Source: Phallusia mammillata
Taxonomy: Eukaryota; Chordata; Ascidiacea; Phlebobranchia; Ascidiidae
Assembly (NCBI GenBank): GCA_003260075.1
Contig: QLIY01000212.1
Location: forward strand, 129,719-193,718
Length of the DNA stretch: 64,000 bases
Direction: 5' to 3'
The notes under the pieces are model-generated. The model saw only the letters and a program-made list of their open reading frames with translations. It was not told the DNA's origin and searched no databases. This document shows, piece by piece, positions 35,402 through 46,930 of this stretch (positions are counted from its first letter, which is position 1; every line of letters starts with the position of its first letter). Position numbers and translations under genes: made by a program.

Positions 35402-38024
35402 GTATATATATATATATGCAGTGGTGAGATTCAAATTTTTTGTCAGTTGGTCACAAAAGTCACATTTTTCAGCTGGTTCTGTTACAAAAAGTTCATTTTC
35501 AAAAACCAGTAATGCTAACCGGTTCGCTAATCTCATAAAATTTCGTGAGACTGTTCTATAGAACCGTTGCGTACTGGCTGAAACCAACCACTGTATATAT
35601 GTATAATGCTTTGTCATGTAGTATTAGTGATTGATGTATTTACTAGGAAACTAAATGTGGATATGGAATGGCAAACTGATGGGGATGAAAATATGGAGGT
35701 TGACATAGGATTTTTACCACTAATGGAACTGAAGCAAATTGCCCCATCAAGCCCGGTTCACTTAAAAAATTCAGATGGAACTATTTTAGACAGAAGGTAA
35801 ACTTCAATTTGTTTAGTATCTATGAGAAGATGTGTAAATGGAAAAACTGGACATCAAGCATTAAAGCAAGTCTTCTATAGTGAAAAGCTTCTGTTATGAA
35901 TTTAAATCCACCAGAGGCCAAAATTTTCTAGCTTATGCCCGGCCTAACATAAAAAAAGCTTTTGCCATGAGTTCTTAAAAGAGGACAGGCTTTTGTTACA
36001 TAGTTATACCGCCTTGAAAGTCAAAAGCACAACATGCTACTTTTTAGCTAGAAGTTCAGTTGGAACGCTTCGCAGGTTAAGTGTCAGAACAGAAAAGGGA
36101 TTTACTACATGTTTGGTAATGCAGACAAATTTGTATTCCGATTAATCACATATTCTGTTTCATTGCACAAAAATCATAATTCCCAACCATAATCATTTGT
36201 TTATAATTCAATAGCTATGAGAATGTGATCAACTGGATTCTGTATAAACACTACAGCACTATTGTTTGTAATTTTAGAAAAATGTGGGAAAGGGGGACTG
36301 ATGTGGAACTTGTGTTTGATAAAGTTGTGTGGAGGAATGAAATTAATTCAACTGTGGCTTACAAAGAACTGGAGAAGGAATTCTTTCCTTTCAAACAGGT
36401 AAGAGCACAAGGATTAACTAAAACTTTTGTCCAAAAAAATGATTTTTGTTGTTGTTGTTTTTTCACATTAGGTTCATGCCCTTACCTAAATACTTGCTCT
36501 GATTTAAAGTCCCACTTCTAGCAAGCTAAGTAGGCAGAACTACTATTGTTAAAACACCAGATTATAAAATTTCTGGAAGAAAACTTAAGTGCCAGTGATA
36601 TACTAAACTTGGTTTGTCAATTTAACCAATTGTTTTGCAGGTTGACTATCTTCCATTTGCCGATGCATTTACAAAAGCCATAGAAAGCAATAAACCTGTC
36701 CATCAGGTGGTGCTATGGGGGGCTTTGGATGATCAGTCTTGCTGAGGTTCGGGGCGAACTCTTCGAGAAACTGCTCTCGAGAGTTCGCCTGTTATGAAGC
36801 TTCTCCATGAGAAGTTTATTAGGTAACAAAAAAACAAAAATACCAAGAAATGGTTACTACATACATCCATATGTGTTGTTGTTGTTAAGTGTTTGTTTGA
36901 AATGTTTGCATAACAAGAGACTAAATAAACAAAATCTGGAAATGGTAATCAACTTGATTAAATAATACAATTTATTGACTTTATTACTGTAGCCAACTGG
37001 CAACATCAGTCATTTAATAAACCATTATTACTCATTACTGTATTTTAGGCTTGTAGCCTTGTTGAAATGGATTTTTTAGTAATCAGGATAAATATTAATA
37101 TATCTAGGTTACTTTTTTAATGTTTAGTACTTGGTCACTGGTTGTAACTTTGGAGGAAATTCGAGATGATAAATTCAACAAATTCAGTCGCATTGCAAAT
37201 CTTTCGCTGGAAGCATACACATTTCCTGTACAGATGATGGTTGCTCTTCCAAATGGAACAGTGGTATGACAATAAAAACAAACAAACAAATGAACCCAGC
37301 ACTAAAGTAAAATTTCTACAGTCCAACAATAAATTTTAGAACATTTTTTTCCTAAATCATCAGTCATTAGCAAGTTTTTGTCATTAAGAAGCAAATTTAT
37401 CCCCAAAAACGAATAACATGTTTTTTGAGGTACTTTAATTTGCTTGTAAAATTGTTGTACTTTAGGTCTAAAAGACTAATTGTGTTTACTACAAAAACAT
37501 GATTTGCTATTTTCAAGTGGTTTGGGCTACAGACCAAATTAATATGCTTTAGGTTGCATCGTTAAATGCCAATGACTGGCTTGCAAACGTTGATGAAGAA
37601 CTTTTAGTTGACGAGACTTGGTGAGTGATTTCTCAGAAAAATACTGTTGCATAATTGCCATTGTGGAAGAAAATACATCAAAATCTCATTTTGATAATGG
37701 TGTCATCTTGGCAATTCATTTCAGTCAGACAAGTAATAATGTTCTGTAGTAATTTGAGAAGTACAAATTATAATGCTAATAACAACAATTTATGGATTGG
37801 TAAATAAAATGAAGGCTTATTTCACTAAAGATCTAACATTTACCTGATGAAGAGAAATGCAGTGAAAGTATATAAACTGTTGATTTTTCAAGCCAGTTGA
37901 TCCCAAAAAAGGTAAAATAGCTTTTAAATACATTTTATGACCTTGTGAATTTAGGACAACCCCGGGTTCCAAAGAGTATTACAAGTTTCTCACAGAAGCA
38001 CTTCAAGTAATAGAAGCATCGTAA
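33645..38024 (+). CDS. SELENON: selenoprotein N (endoplasmic reticulum)
   Basis: Exons: 33645-33793, 33854-33962, 34027-34193, 34256-34443 (weak donor), 34658-34810, 34898-35035, 35647-35796, 36278-36398, 36641-36822, 37128-37263, 37553-37620, 37955-38024 (TAA 38022). Together they give exactly 543 codons once one base from an unresolved first exon is added. Features: a membrane segment ([18 protein letters not shown]) near the N-terminus, an EF-hand loop ([12 protein letters not shown]), the [10 protein letters not shown] segment, and the redox motif Ser-Cys-Sec-Gly encoded by TCT TGC TGA GGT with TGA at 36743-36745, followed by SGRTLRE as in vertebrate SELENON. Known role of the family: ER membrane glycoprotein linked to calcium handling and muscle maintenance. 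The first exon with the ATG was not found: the good donor at 33443 follows frames that hit stops. Three candidate RNA signals for Sec decoding are listed separately. Confidence 0.95.
35369..35418. repeat. TA microsatellite
   Basis: Alternating TA with a few interruptions; it provides the target site of the MITE at 35419. Confidence 0.8.
35419..35593. mobile_element. hAT-like MITE, CAGTGGTGGGATTC family, copy 1
   Basis: A 175-bp element in a SELENON intron begins CAGTGGTGAGATTC and ends GAAACCAACCACTG, with exact duplications TATATATG (35411-35418, 35594-35601). Other copies: 40763 and 49734. Confidence 0.9.
36743..36745 (+). other. SELENON: in-frame UGA read as selenocysteine
   Basis: TGA sits in phase within exon 36641-36822 and the conserved frame continues for five more coding segments to TAA at 38022. 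The context [14 protein letters not shown] is the signature redox centre of selenoprotein N, so this is recoding and not a broken gene. Confidence 0.95.
36753..36789 (+). promoter_or_regulatory. SELENON: stem-loop downstream of the Sec codon (SRE-like)
   Basis: The arms 36753-36768 and 36775-36789 pair over 15 bp with one bulged T, closing a 6-base loop (36769-36774). The stem starts 7 bases after the TGA. Vertebrate SELENON genes have a selenocysteine redefinition element, a hairpin just 3' of the UGA that aids recoding; position and strength here match that role. Pairing is seen, function inferred. Confidence 0.8.
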
Positions 38025-38332
38025 ATCATTTAACTCACTTTTTGTGTGAGCAGTATTCGTTTCTTTGTATACTTTGAGGTGCTTCCAAACTTTTTTTTTG
38101 TTTTTAAATTACCAGTGCCTTAAAATGTGTTTTTACATTAGAAAATGAAATGAACAATGTTTTGTTGCCTATATTTGCATACCAAATACTTGAAAGATAT
38201 TGTATACTTTTTCTGTACTGTATTATACGTGCTGCTATTTTCGTTCGCGTCTGCCTTTAAAAGTGCGCTTTTTGTATCCTTTGCTAGCCTTTACCCTACT
38301 TGTTTGTCACGTTGATTTGGTTTGAAACGCTG

Positions 38333-38403
38333 GCATCTGGCTAATGACGTACAGGACTTACATGACGACTTGTCAAGGTCCTGGACCGATAAGATAAAGA
38401 TGC
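38333..38403 (+). promoter_or_regulatory. SELENON: SECIS element in the SELENON 3'UTR
   Basis: The segment lies 308 bases after the stop. Helix I: GCATCT (38333-38338) pairs with AGATGC (38398-38403). The internal loop leads to TGAC (38345-38348) opposite CGAT (38387-38390), the non-Watson-Crick quartet. Helix II: GTACAGGACTT pairs with AAGGTCCTGGAC with one mismatch and a bulge. The apex carries ACA and a small GAC/GTC stem, as in type II SECIS. The usual AA in the apical loop is only partly met (ACA). Confidence 0.75.
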
Positions 38404-38610
38404 GGCTATTTCAACCTTTTACATGACCATCTGCAAGTTGCAATTCATTTTTATGTACTTCTGTTCTCTGGCTTATGAATTAATGCGCAAATACAACAAA
38501 AATATCAAGGATTGTGTTAACAATAGTCATGCCAGTTTGTTAACCGTTTCTTAAGAACGCCGGGTAAATTAGTGCAGGACGGGAATTTTCTGTCTTCTTG
38601 CAGAATATGC

Positions 38611-39053
38611 ATATGTTTACCTGCCATATTGGGTGTTATGTAAGCTCATGCCAAAGGCCATTGCATTTTAATTTGAAATGACACATATATTGGCTCATTT
38701 TGACATCCCAGGCAAGCTCATAATTGTCATTACATTCTCTTTCGTGCGAACGGTATAGGGCGTGTTGGTAGAGCGTTTGTGCAATGCTCGTTAAGTAGAC
38801 AAGATTGCGTGCGGAGGAGGCCTTTGCGTGANATATGTTTACCTGCCATATTGGATGTTATGTAAGCTCATGCCAAAGGCCATTGCATTTTAATTTGAAA
38901 TGACACATATATTGGCTCATTTTGACATCCCAGGCAAGCTCATAATTGTCATTACATTCTCTTTCGTGCGAACGGTATAGGGCGTGTTGGTAGAGCGTTT
39001 GTGCAATGCTCGTTAAGTAGACAAGATTGCGTGCGGAGGAGGCCTTTGCGTGA
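38611..39053. repeat. 221-bp tandem duplication joined by a single N (38832)
   Basis: 38611-38831 and 38833-39053 appear identical except for one base (GGGTGTT versus GGATGTT), with N between them. It resembles an unresolved contig overlap. Confidence 0.85.
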
Positions 39054-39895
39054 TAACCGAAAGGTGGATATGGCACGGCCCAACTTAATATATAAGGGTA
39101 TGACAAATGAGACAAGTTTCATCGTATAGGCTGGTAGCTATCTGTGCTTCTCTATCGAGTTGATTTAAAAACTGTTGGCTTATGAGTGGATCTCCAGGAG
39201 TTTGTTGTGAAAAAATAGCGATAAGAGGGGTCAAATAGGTTCACAATTCACACGTGCGACCCAAATACCCACAAGAAAAATTAGGTCAAGCAGTACACGA
39301 GGACTCTTATTGAGTTACCGAACGAGTTGTATCCATTTTCAAATTAGTCAAACACTTGCTTCGTTTGCTTTAAAGTTCGTAACAAAGATTTTGCCAAAAA
39401 TAGGTCAACAAGGTAGAGACAGAAAAAAAAGCGCGACTTAAAACCCCGTTTTGTGGAGCAAAAACTGGCAACTACGTACTATAGGTCGTTACCTTATTTG
39501 TTGGTTTTTCTTGACGGTGCCTTTAGTTCCAAACAACTTAAAATTATTAAAACTTACAAGTTACAATCAGTTGTAGTTGCACAAGTTTTATTGCAAATGA
39601 ACAAAATGTTTGAAGCCTGTGTGAAATTTATTTTCAAATAGCATTTGTATTTTAATAGTTGGTGTAATGGTTAACTAAATTCAACAAATAATAGCTGTTC
39701 TCCAAATGAAATCGTTCATAATGATTGTATACTCTTTGTGTTGTACTGTTGTATAATATTGTTTACAATTAAACTGTATTGTTTGCAATTGTATTATATT
39801 GTTTACAATTAAAGTTTTTGCTTATAGGTACTAAAATTATATTAATTTGTGTTGCAATTGTGTTAAAACTTTAGTCTCAAAACCATTCACAAACA

Positions 39896-42308
39896 ATGGC
39901 TACAACACATAAACTGGACAGCAATGGTGATGGCGAGCCATTTTGCAAATATCCTAAAGCATTACATGTTGAAATGGAATCTAATGGTGGACCAATTACT
40001 AAATTTGAAACCAGTGGTGGAAAAACAGCCTGTGATGATGCATTTACAATGGGCAAGGCCATTAATGAAGGCAAAACCAAAGTCATATATGATGTGAAAT
40101 CAAAAATACCCGGCCGGTGTCTTGTTGTGTCCAAAGATGTCATAACAGCTTGGAATGGTGTGATGAAAAATGAAATGGAGGGAAAGGCTGAGATGTCCAC
40201 AGCCACAAATGGTGCTGTGATGGAGATTTTAAACAATGCTGGGATCAAAACTGCATACATCAAAGCAGTAAGAAAACTTTTAGAAATGCATGATGTGTGA
40301 AATATGAAAACAAAAGCCCCAACAAGGATATTTGTGCAAAAGCGTATTCATGTCCTTTTACAACTTCCTACCTTGTGATAACAATCAGTATTTAGTACTA
40401 CCAGTGTAAATCCCTAGAAAATCGAAATAAAAGTGTTTGGATTTACTATTTTGTTGCATTAAGCCTTTAAAATATATGGATCTTGTTTTACAGGTCAGTC
40501 CAAAATCTTTTCTGGCATGGAAATGTAACATGATTCCGATAGAATGGGTTGCACGAAGGATTGCAACTGGATCATTTCTAAAGCGAAACAAGGGTGTGAA
40601 AGAAGGCTATCGATTTTATCCACCCAAGATGGAAACATTTTACAAGGATGATGAACAAGGTGACCCCCAGTGGAGCCGAGAGGTAGAAATTGTAGCTAAT
40701 ATTTTGTTGTTTTTTTGATATATTTCGCTGTTGCATACATAATCCAGTTAATCACATATATACAGTGGTGGGATTCACATTTTTATCAGCTGGTTCTACA
40801 AAAGTAATATTTTTCAGCCGGTTTTGTTAAAAAAAAAAGTCTATTGACAGTAACCAGTAATGCTAACTGGTTCACTGATCTCATAAAATTTCGTGAGACG
40901 CTTCTATAAAGCGGGTGCGAACCGGCTGAAACCCACCACTGCATATATAACTGAATTTAAATCTTCTTTTGTAATTATCTGGATACATTTCTTAATAAAT
41001 GGCTCAGCTTGAGATTTGATCCTTATGCAATAAAGTGGATTAATCAGTTAAATGGATTCTTCTATGTTTTCCTTGTGTATTGATATTCCAATGTTTTTTA
41101 GGTTATTGAAGAAACCAAATTAGAATGTGGTGGTGTAAAGATCACTTCTAATGAGATTGACATTATGGAAAAGGCAACAATTACCATTTTTGAAATATTA
41201 GAAAGAGTTTGGAGCACAAAGGTAAGTTCAGCATTATAGACAATGTTCTTTCAGTTCTGATAAAGTAATTGTGTTCAAATTTTCAGGATGTAAATCTTGT
41301 TGACATGAAAATCGAGTTTGGAGTGCGAACTGACACAAACGAAATCGTTTTGGCTGATGTAATTGACAACGACTCATGGAGAGTATGGCCAAGTGGGGAT
41401 AAAACAAAAATGAAAGACAAACAGGTGTGTAAAATAGAACTAGTGTGACAAAGCTTTATATGGTAATACCCAGCCTTTAAAATGTGTTTTGCAAATAAAA
41501 TCTCTTCTTATCCATGGCCATTGGTCAAAGATAACGGTCCCCCAAATTTCTCCAGCGGTTTCCCAAAATTTGGATTTGGCTATTTTTTGGTATTTAAATG
41601 AAACACATGCGGTCTCTTAAAACTACTTAGCGGTCACCCAAACCAAACCTTAAAAAAAAACCTGCACCCACCCATTCACTTCTCAATGCTAATATGTCAA
41701 TGTTGTTTTTCAAGGTATACAGAAACTTAAAGGAGGTTACAGCCAGTGACATGACCAATGTCAAAAAGAACTACAAATGGGTTGCTGACCAGCTCAAAGA
41801 ACTAAATGACTTTTCAACTACTAGTCAGGATTCTGTTCATGTGGCTGTTGTCATGGGATCTATCACAGACAAATACCATTGCAAGAAGATAGAAACTGCT
41901 TGTGGCAAATTTGGCATCAGTTGCAGTTTGCATGTTTCTTCTGCGCACAAATCTACGTCAGACACTCTGAAACTATTGGGCAAACTTGAAGGCCAATCTA
42001 TTACCAAGCCAACAGTAATTATAGCTGTTGCTGGACGGAGCAATGGTCTTGGACCAGTGCTAAGTGGAAATTCTGCTTTACCTATTATTAACTGCCCACC
42101 CGTGTCTGACCAATGGGGTTCTGCAGACATTTGGTCTTCTTTGCGTCTGCCGTCTGGTCTAGCTTGTTCTACAGTCCTAAGCCCTGATGGTGCTGGTCTT
42201 GCGGCTGCACAGATTTTAGCACAGCACAATTTTGCTGTATGGGGAAAAGTAAGAGCGCTGCAATTAATTAATTGGACCAAGATTAAAAAGTCCAATGATA
42301 GTTTGTAA
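39896..42308 (+). CDS. PAICS: bifunctional SAICAR synthetase / AIR carboxylase
   Basis: Five exons: 39896-40267, 40494-40682, 41102-41221, 41287-41424, 41715-42308, all phase 0, encoding about 470 residues. The ATG at 39896 is preceded by short leader sequence. Residues about 50-270 are the SAICAR synthetase half ([47 protein letters not shown]), which joins CAIR to aspartate. The C-terminal half is class II AIR carboxylase ([44 protein letters not shown]). Family role: two consecutive steps of de novo purine synthesis in the cytosol. The N-terminus is about 45-50 residues longer than in human. The last intron precedes the carboxylase half, so that half is a single exon. A MITE lies in intron 2. 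Confidence 0.97.
40763..40942. mobile_element. hAT-like MITE, CAGTGGTGGGATTC family, copy 2
   Basis: A 180-bp element in PAICS intron 2 begins CAGTGGTGGGATTCAC and ends GAAACCCACCACTG, with exact duplications CATATATA (40755-40762, 40943-40950). Confidence 0.9.
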
Positions 42309-43009
42309 ACTGAAACTTTTGCCACTGCTGTAATAAGGAGTGTACATTTTTCTGTTCAGCCCATTTTCCATGATAGTGTTTTTTGTGTTTTGGTTAGTTT
42401 TCTTTGTGTTTTGGTTACTGCTTTTTGTTTTTGTACAAGTTTTCATTACATTGCAACTGACATCATGTTACCAACAGTAAAGTTATGTACAAAGCATATT
42501 ACGGCTCTTTATTTCCGTTTATAGGCAAGCTGAAGATTTAAATCAAACGCTTCAAACAAGCAATCATAGGGAAAAAAGGCAAACACATAATTACAATACT
42601 TTTCACTGGAACATGAAAAACAATAATAATGTCTTTTTTCCTCTAGTAACTATTGTCAGGCACAATTTCAAATGATTATCAGACAATGTACGGGTAATTA
42701 ATGCCCTTTAAGTGCAGATTATACTGGGCATAAAATTAAGCAGTGGTGGCTGTTTGGCATTCACTTGAAAAAAAACATGACAATTGGATTAATTAGTCAA
42801 AACAATTTCAATCATATTTTTAACTTTTTGTTTAAACCTTATTTTTCTTTTAAAAATCATTGGGTAACAAATTATACAAAGACAGACAAAAGTACATTAT
42901 ATTTGGATTCGAATCATAAGGCGCAGTTTAAGCAGAAAAGATATCCTGAATAGCATACTATGAAATGCACTCAGTAAATAGTAGTTAGCATTGCAAGACT
43001 GTGATTGGC
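42309..43009. other. convergent 3' region of PAICS and CAP
   Basis: Only non-coding sequence is seen between the two stop codons (42308 plus strand, 43010 minus strand). A minus-strand AATAAA at 42513-42508 could end the CAP transcript. Confidence 0.4.
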
Positions 43010-46000
43010 TTAGCCCATCTGTTCAGCTGATTCGCTGACAAATGTTTTCTTCTTTTCATCCCAGAATGTGCGGAACTGTTCACTGATTGGATACTCATCC
43101 TAAAGCACAATTTTTTAATTTTACTAAAAGCCCACTCTTTGTTAAAAATAATACTATGTAGTCATATGATTTCCATGTGTTTTAGAAATACCTGATGAAA
43201 CATTATCTTAATTTTGCCTTTCAATCTTGTGTAAAACCACCAATAGGTGCAAAAGACATTTATATGAGTAACTGTAATTTGTACAATAAAACAAAAAATG
43301 CATTTCTATCATACATGTTCACAAAAGTCTTACAGAATTTGGTGTGTGTATTGATGGTCTAGTTTAGGGGTCACCAACTTTTTTCAGAGAGTGCTATTGT
43401 TAAACAGCATATTAATGTGAAATATGAGTCAATTAACAAAACAAAGCAATTGTCCGCGCTAAAAAACGAACCCATTGATACGCCGTAATTTGGTGACCAC
43501 TGGTCTAGTCTATGTGCATGGTTATGGTATTAGTGCAATAAATATTTAATATAAGTTTTTCCACTAGAATGATAATTTACGACGAAACTTAACAACATGA
43601 TACTTACAAAGTCACCAGAATCATCACCCTTTGGTCTGGCAACATTCATCTCTGACGACTTAGCCGACACAATCTGGCAATCAAGACACTCCTTACTGAG
43701 ATAGACAAGGCATCCGTCAGTTTTATCGATTGACACGTTGGGCATTGTTCCTTGAGCCTGCAATGAAAGTTAACATTGCTTGTTTGGTTGTTTTATATTT
43801 ATCTTCGTTCGACAAACTAGCGCTAAAGGCATTGTGCTCACACATGCTGTCAAAAATGCTTGTATTACTTTTTTATCTTAACGGAGTTGGAGATATTATA
43901 GTTCCAACTTTAATTTATTCCAATACCCTGGGTTGGATAAGATGAACATAAATTCATAACCGGAATCTGCCCTAAAGTGTCCATGCAGACCAATGATTAC
44001 AGCACACTCATATTTCCTGGACTTGGAAAGACTCATGGGTTCGAATCCCACTGCAGACTAGATTTATCTAGCCTATGCCTTGCCATATGGTCGTGAATGC
44101 TTGGAGACAAGCTGATTTGGTATGGCGCCTTTATTGGGCCTGGCTAAATGTAATTTACACTCGGTTGGAGTAATACAGCTTTTACTTTTTTGCTGTGGGG
44201 AAACACAAGTGACCGAGACAGGATTGGACCCCCCCCCCCGGCCTGGCTAAATGTAATTTACACTCGGTTGGAGTAATACAGCTTTTATGTTTTTAGCTCT
44301 GAGAAACTCAAGTGACTGAGGCAGGATTAGAACCGACAGCCTTGTGAGTACAAGGTGTGGGTGCTAACCAAGTGTTTCTTAACCTTTTTTGGTCTTAGAC
44401 TGTATTTTGCCTTAGTATATTCGCAGATTCAATTAAAAATTAATATTTTCAAACAATAAATGCTATTCACAGGATCTGTCCCTTTCGTTGTTTGCAGTTT
44501 TTAAAGACTGCCCCCCCCCCCCTGAATAGGTGAAATATATATCTCGAATATACCAACCCAGTGTCTACCGATTTTGAGTCAGAAGCATTTGCTTCTAAAT
44601 TAATTATTTTCAAACAAAGCATATATATATAGATGAAAAACACTATTGTGTGTTGTGAGGCGACCAATGACCTCAGCAATGACTAAATAAAGACAGCAGG
44701 TATCTTATTTCAGTGTCACTTACAAGCTGTCCTCATTGCCAATCCTTATCCAAATGTAATGTTATATTAGATCTACTAACACAGGAAATCACAAGATGCA
44801 GGTTTGGTCATTTCCGGTAAATATTTTAAATGATGAACAAAAAAACAGTTTCATAATAATAATGACAATAAAATCAACTTAAAAACCCAGTTCTTTATGT
44901 TAAATTTAGTCCCTGAACCTATACCAGTTTTTTTTTAAAATAACTGCGCTCTTTATGCCTTTCATTGGTATTTAGCAAACCGCGCCCCCCCCCCAGTTCT
45001 TTATGTTAAATTTAGTCCCTGAACCTATACCAGTTTTTTTTTTAAATAACTGCGCTCTTTACACCTTTCATTGGTATTTAGCAAACCGCATGTGCTGTAA
45101 GTTCTTGTATTAGTACCTCTACCATATGTGACGATCTGGTATATAATGCAACCAGCTTAATGTTGGCAAAACTAATGTTTTTTACTGGTTTAAGATTTAC
45201 CATAAGGCATATACAATAATGCCACCATCCTAGATACATTAACAAAACACTGTTGCCTGGCATGTTAACGTGGTACCTGCAATGTCATCTAATGTGAAAC
45301 AAATATCCACACATTTGTATACACTTGTGCCCGCAGTGCCATTACCTGAACCTGAATAGAATCAGAGTTGATGATTTCCACTCCTGATACAACAGATTCA
45401 AATGCAACACCCATTTTCTTGCAGCTGTCTGTAAATCAAAGTTTTAAATATTTACTACTTCTAAAACAAAGTGATATCAGAAGAATTTCATTACTTGTCG
45501 AACTAAAGTTACCATGAAAATAATTTATAATTTACCCCCCCCCCCTTAAATATTTACTACTTCTAAAACAAAGTGATATCAGAAGAATTTCATCACTTGT
45601 CGAACTAAAGTTACCATGAAAATAATTTTTAAATTAAAAAAGGCAGCTAATGAATATGTTAAAACTAATGAGTGTAACTTTACACCTAAGTTATCATGGC
45701 TGAAATTACCATGTAAATAGTACAATTTTCTGACAAAGTGGCTTTCAACTTTTGATAGTATGAGGTACCTTTAAAGAGTAACACTCAAACTCATAGCAAC
45801 CTGCTCACCAACTCAAAAATGTAGACAGTTAACTTGTGAAAACCAAATTCAAAAAGATATTTGTATTATATAACTAAGTCTGTGCAATATGAAGTAAAAG
45901 TTAGATTTTGTTGTTGTTAATTGGGTAACCATTGAGTTAACTATTAAACAGTGTCCTGGTGTTGAAGTAAAATATTAGACATGTTGGCAAAGCGCTTCTC

Positions 46001-46831
46001 AAAATGAAAGCTACAAATAACTGTTTTGGCACATTCGATTTATTGGTTAATAAACAGCTTGGTTAACAAAGGTATAAATTGAACTTGGTTAAGTCAGTTG
46101 AACTGGCTCTAAAAACTTTGTCATAAAGTTTTAAACCTAACAATTACCTTGTAGTGTTATTTTTAGGGCTTTACAAAAAAGGGTAATGAGTTTAAACTGT
46201 AATACAACATATTTTGCATTTACAGACACAAACATCTCTAAAGCTTCAATTAAAATCCACAATGTTGTTTTGTTAGGGCTGGCATAGTAACATACTAAAT
46301 TTGCTGATGCAGAGCAAAACAAAACTTATTTCCTAAAACATTTAAATGCAATTTGTTGAAATCATTTCACCCAGACACAAAGAGCAATACAATTGCCATG
46401 AATTAGTGTAAAAAAAACTGGTAATAAACAAATCACTACATACCTAGAACAATGGAGTTGATTTTTCCTTTTACTATCAAAGCAGACTTGGTGCATTTGT
46501 AAATATAAATTGTCTGTTTCATTTCTGTGTTGTCAATCACCAGGTTGTTCTGATTTTCTTGGTATTCCTGAAAATTGTAACAAATTATAAGAAACATACA
46601 ACTTATTAATTAAAACAATATGCTGTTTCAAAAGTTCACAACATTTTTCTTAGTTCGGACTGTAAATTGTGTGCCTAAGATACAAAAGAGCAGTGGTTTT
46701 CAACCGTTTCTGACAAATTTCTCCCCATTTCATAAAACAATTTAAAATATTGGCATTCTACCCTAACATACATAGTAGATGCGAAATCATACAAAGGTCA
46801 TTTAAAATTGGGTTTTGTAACACCCCCCAAG

Positions 46832-46930
<99 letters not shown>

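Larger units (their letters stand above)
38025..39895. other. SELENON 3'UTR and PAICS upstream region
   Basis: Besides the SECIS and the N-joined duplication (38611-39053), no exon is seen. The PAICS 5'UTR and promoter should be in the last part; AT-rich short repeats of TATTGTTTACAATTA occur at about 39755-39815. Confidence 0.4.

Noticed and set aside
36743..36745. TGA in SELENON as evidence of a pseudogene
   Set aside because: The frame stays conserved on both sides, the context is the known Sec site, and recoding signals are present.
41837..42325. 162-codon minus-strand open frame
   Set aside because: Antisense shadow of the conserved PAICS carboxylase exon.
44025..44060. tRNA gene suggested by GGGTTCGAATCCC
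   Set aside because: Only a T-arm/B-box can be formed; no acceptor stem or anticodon arm, and the flanks belong to a dispersed repeat.
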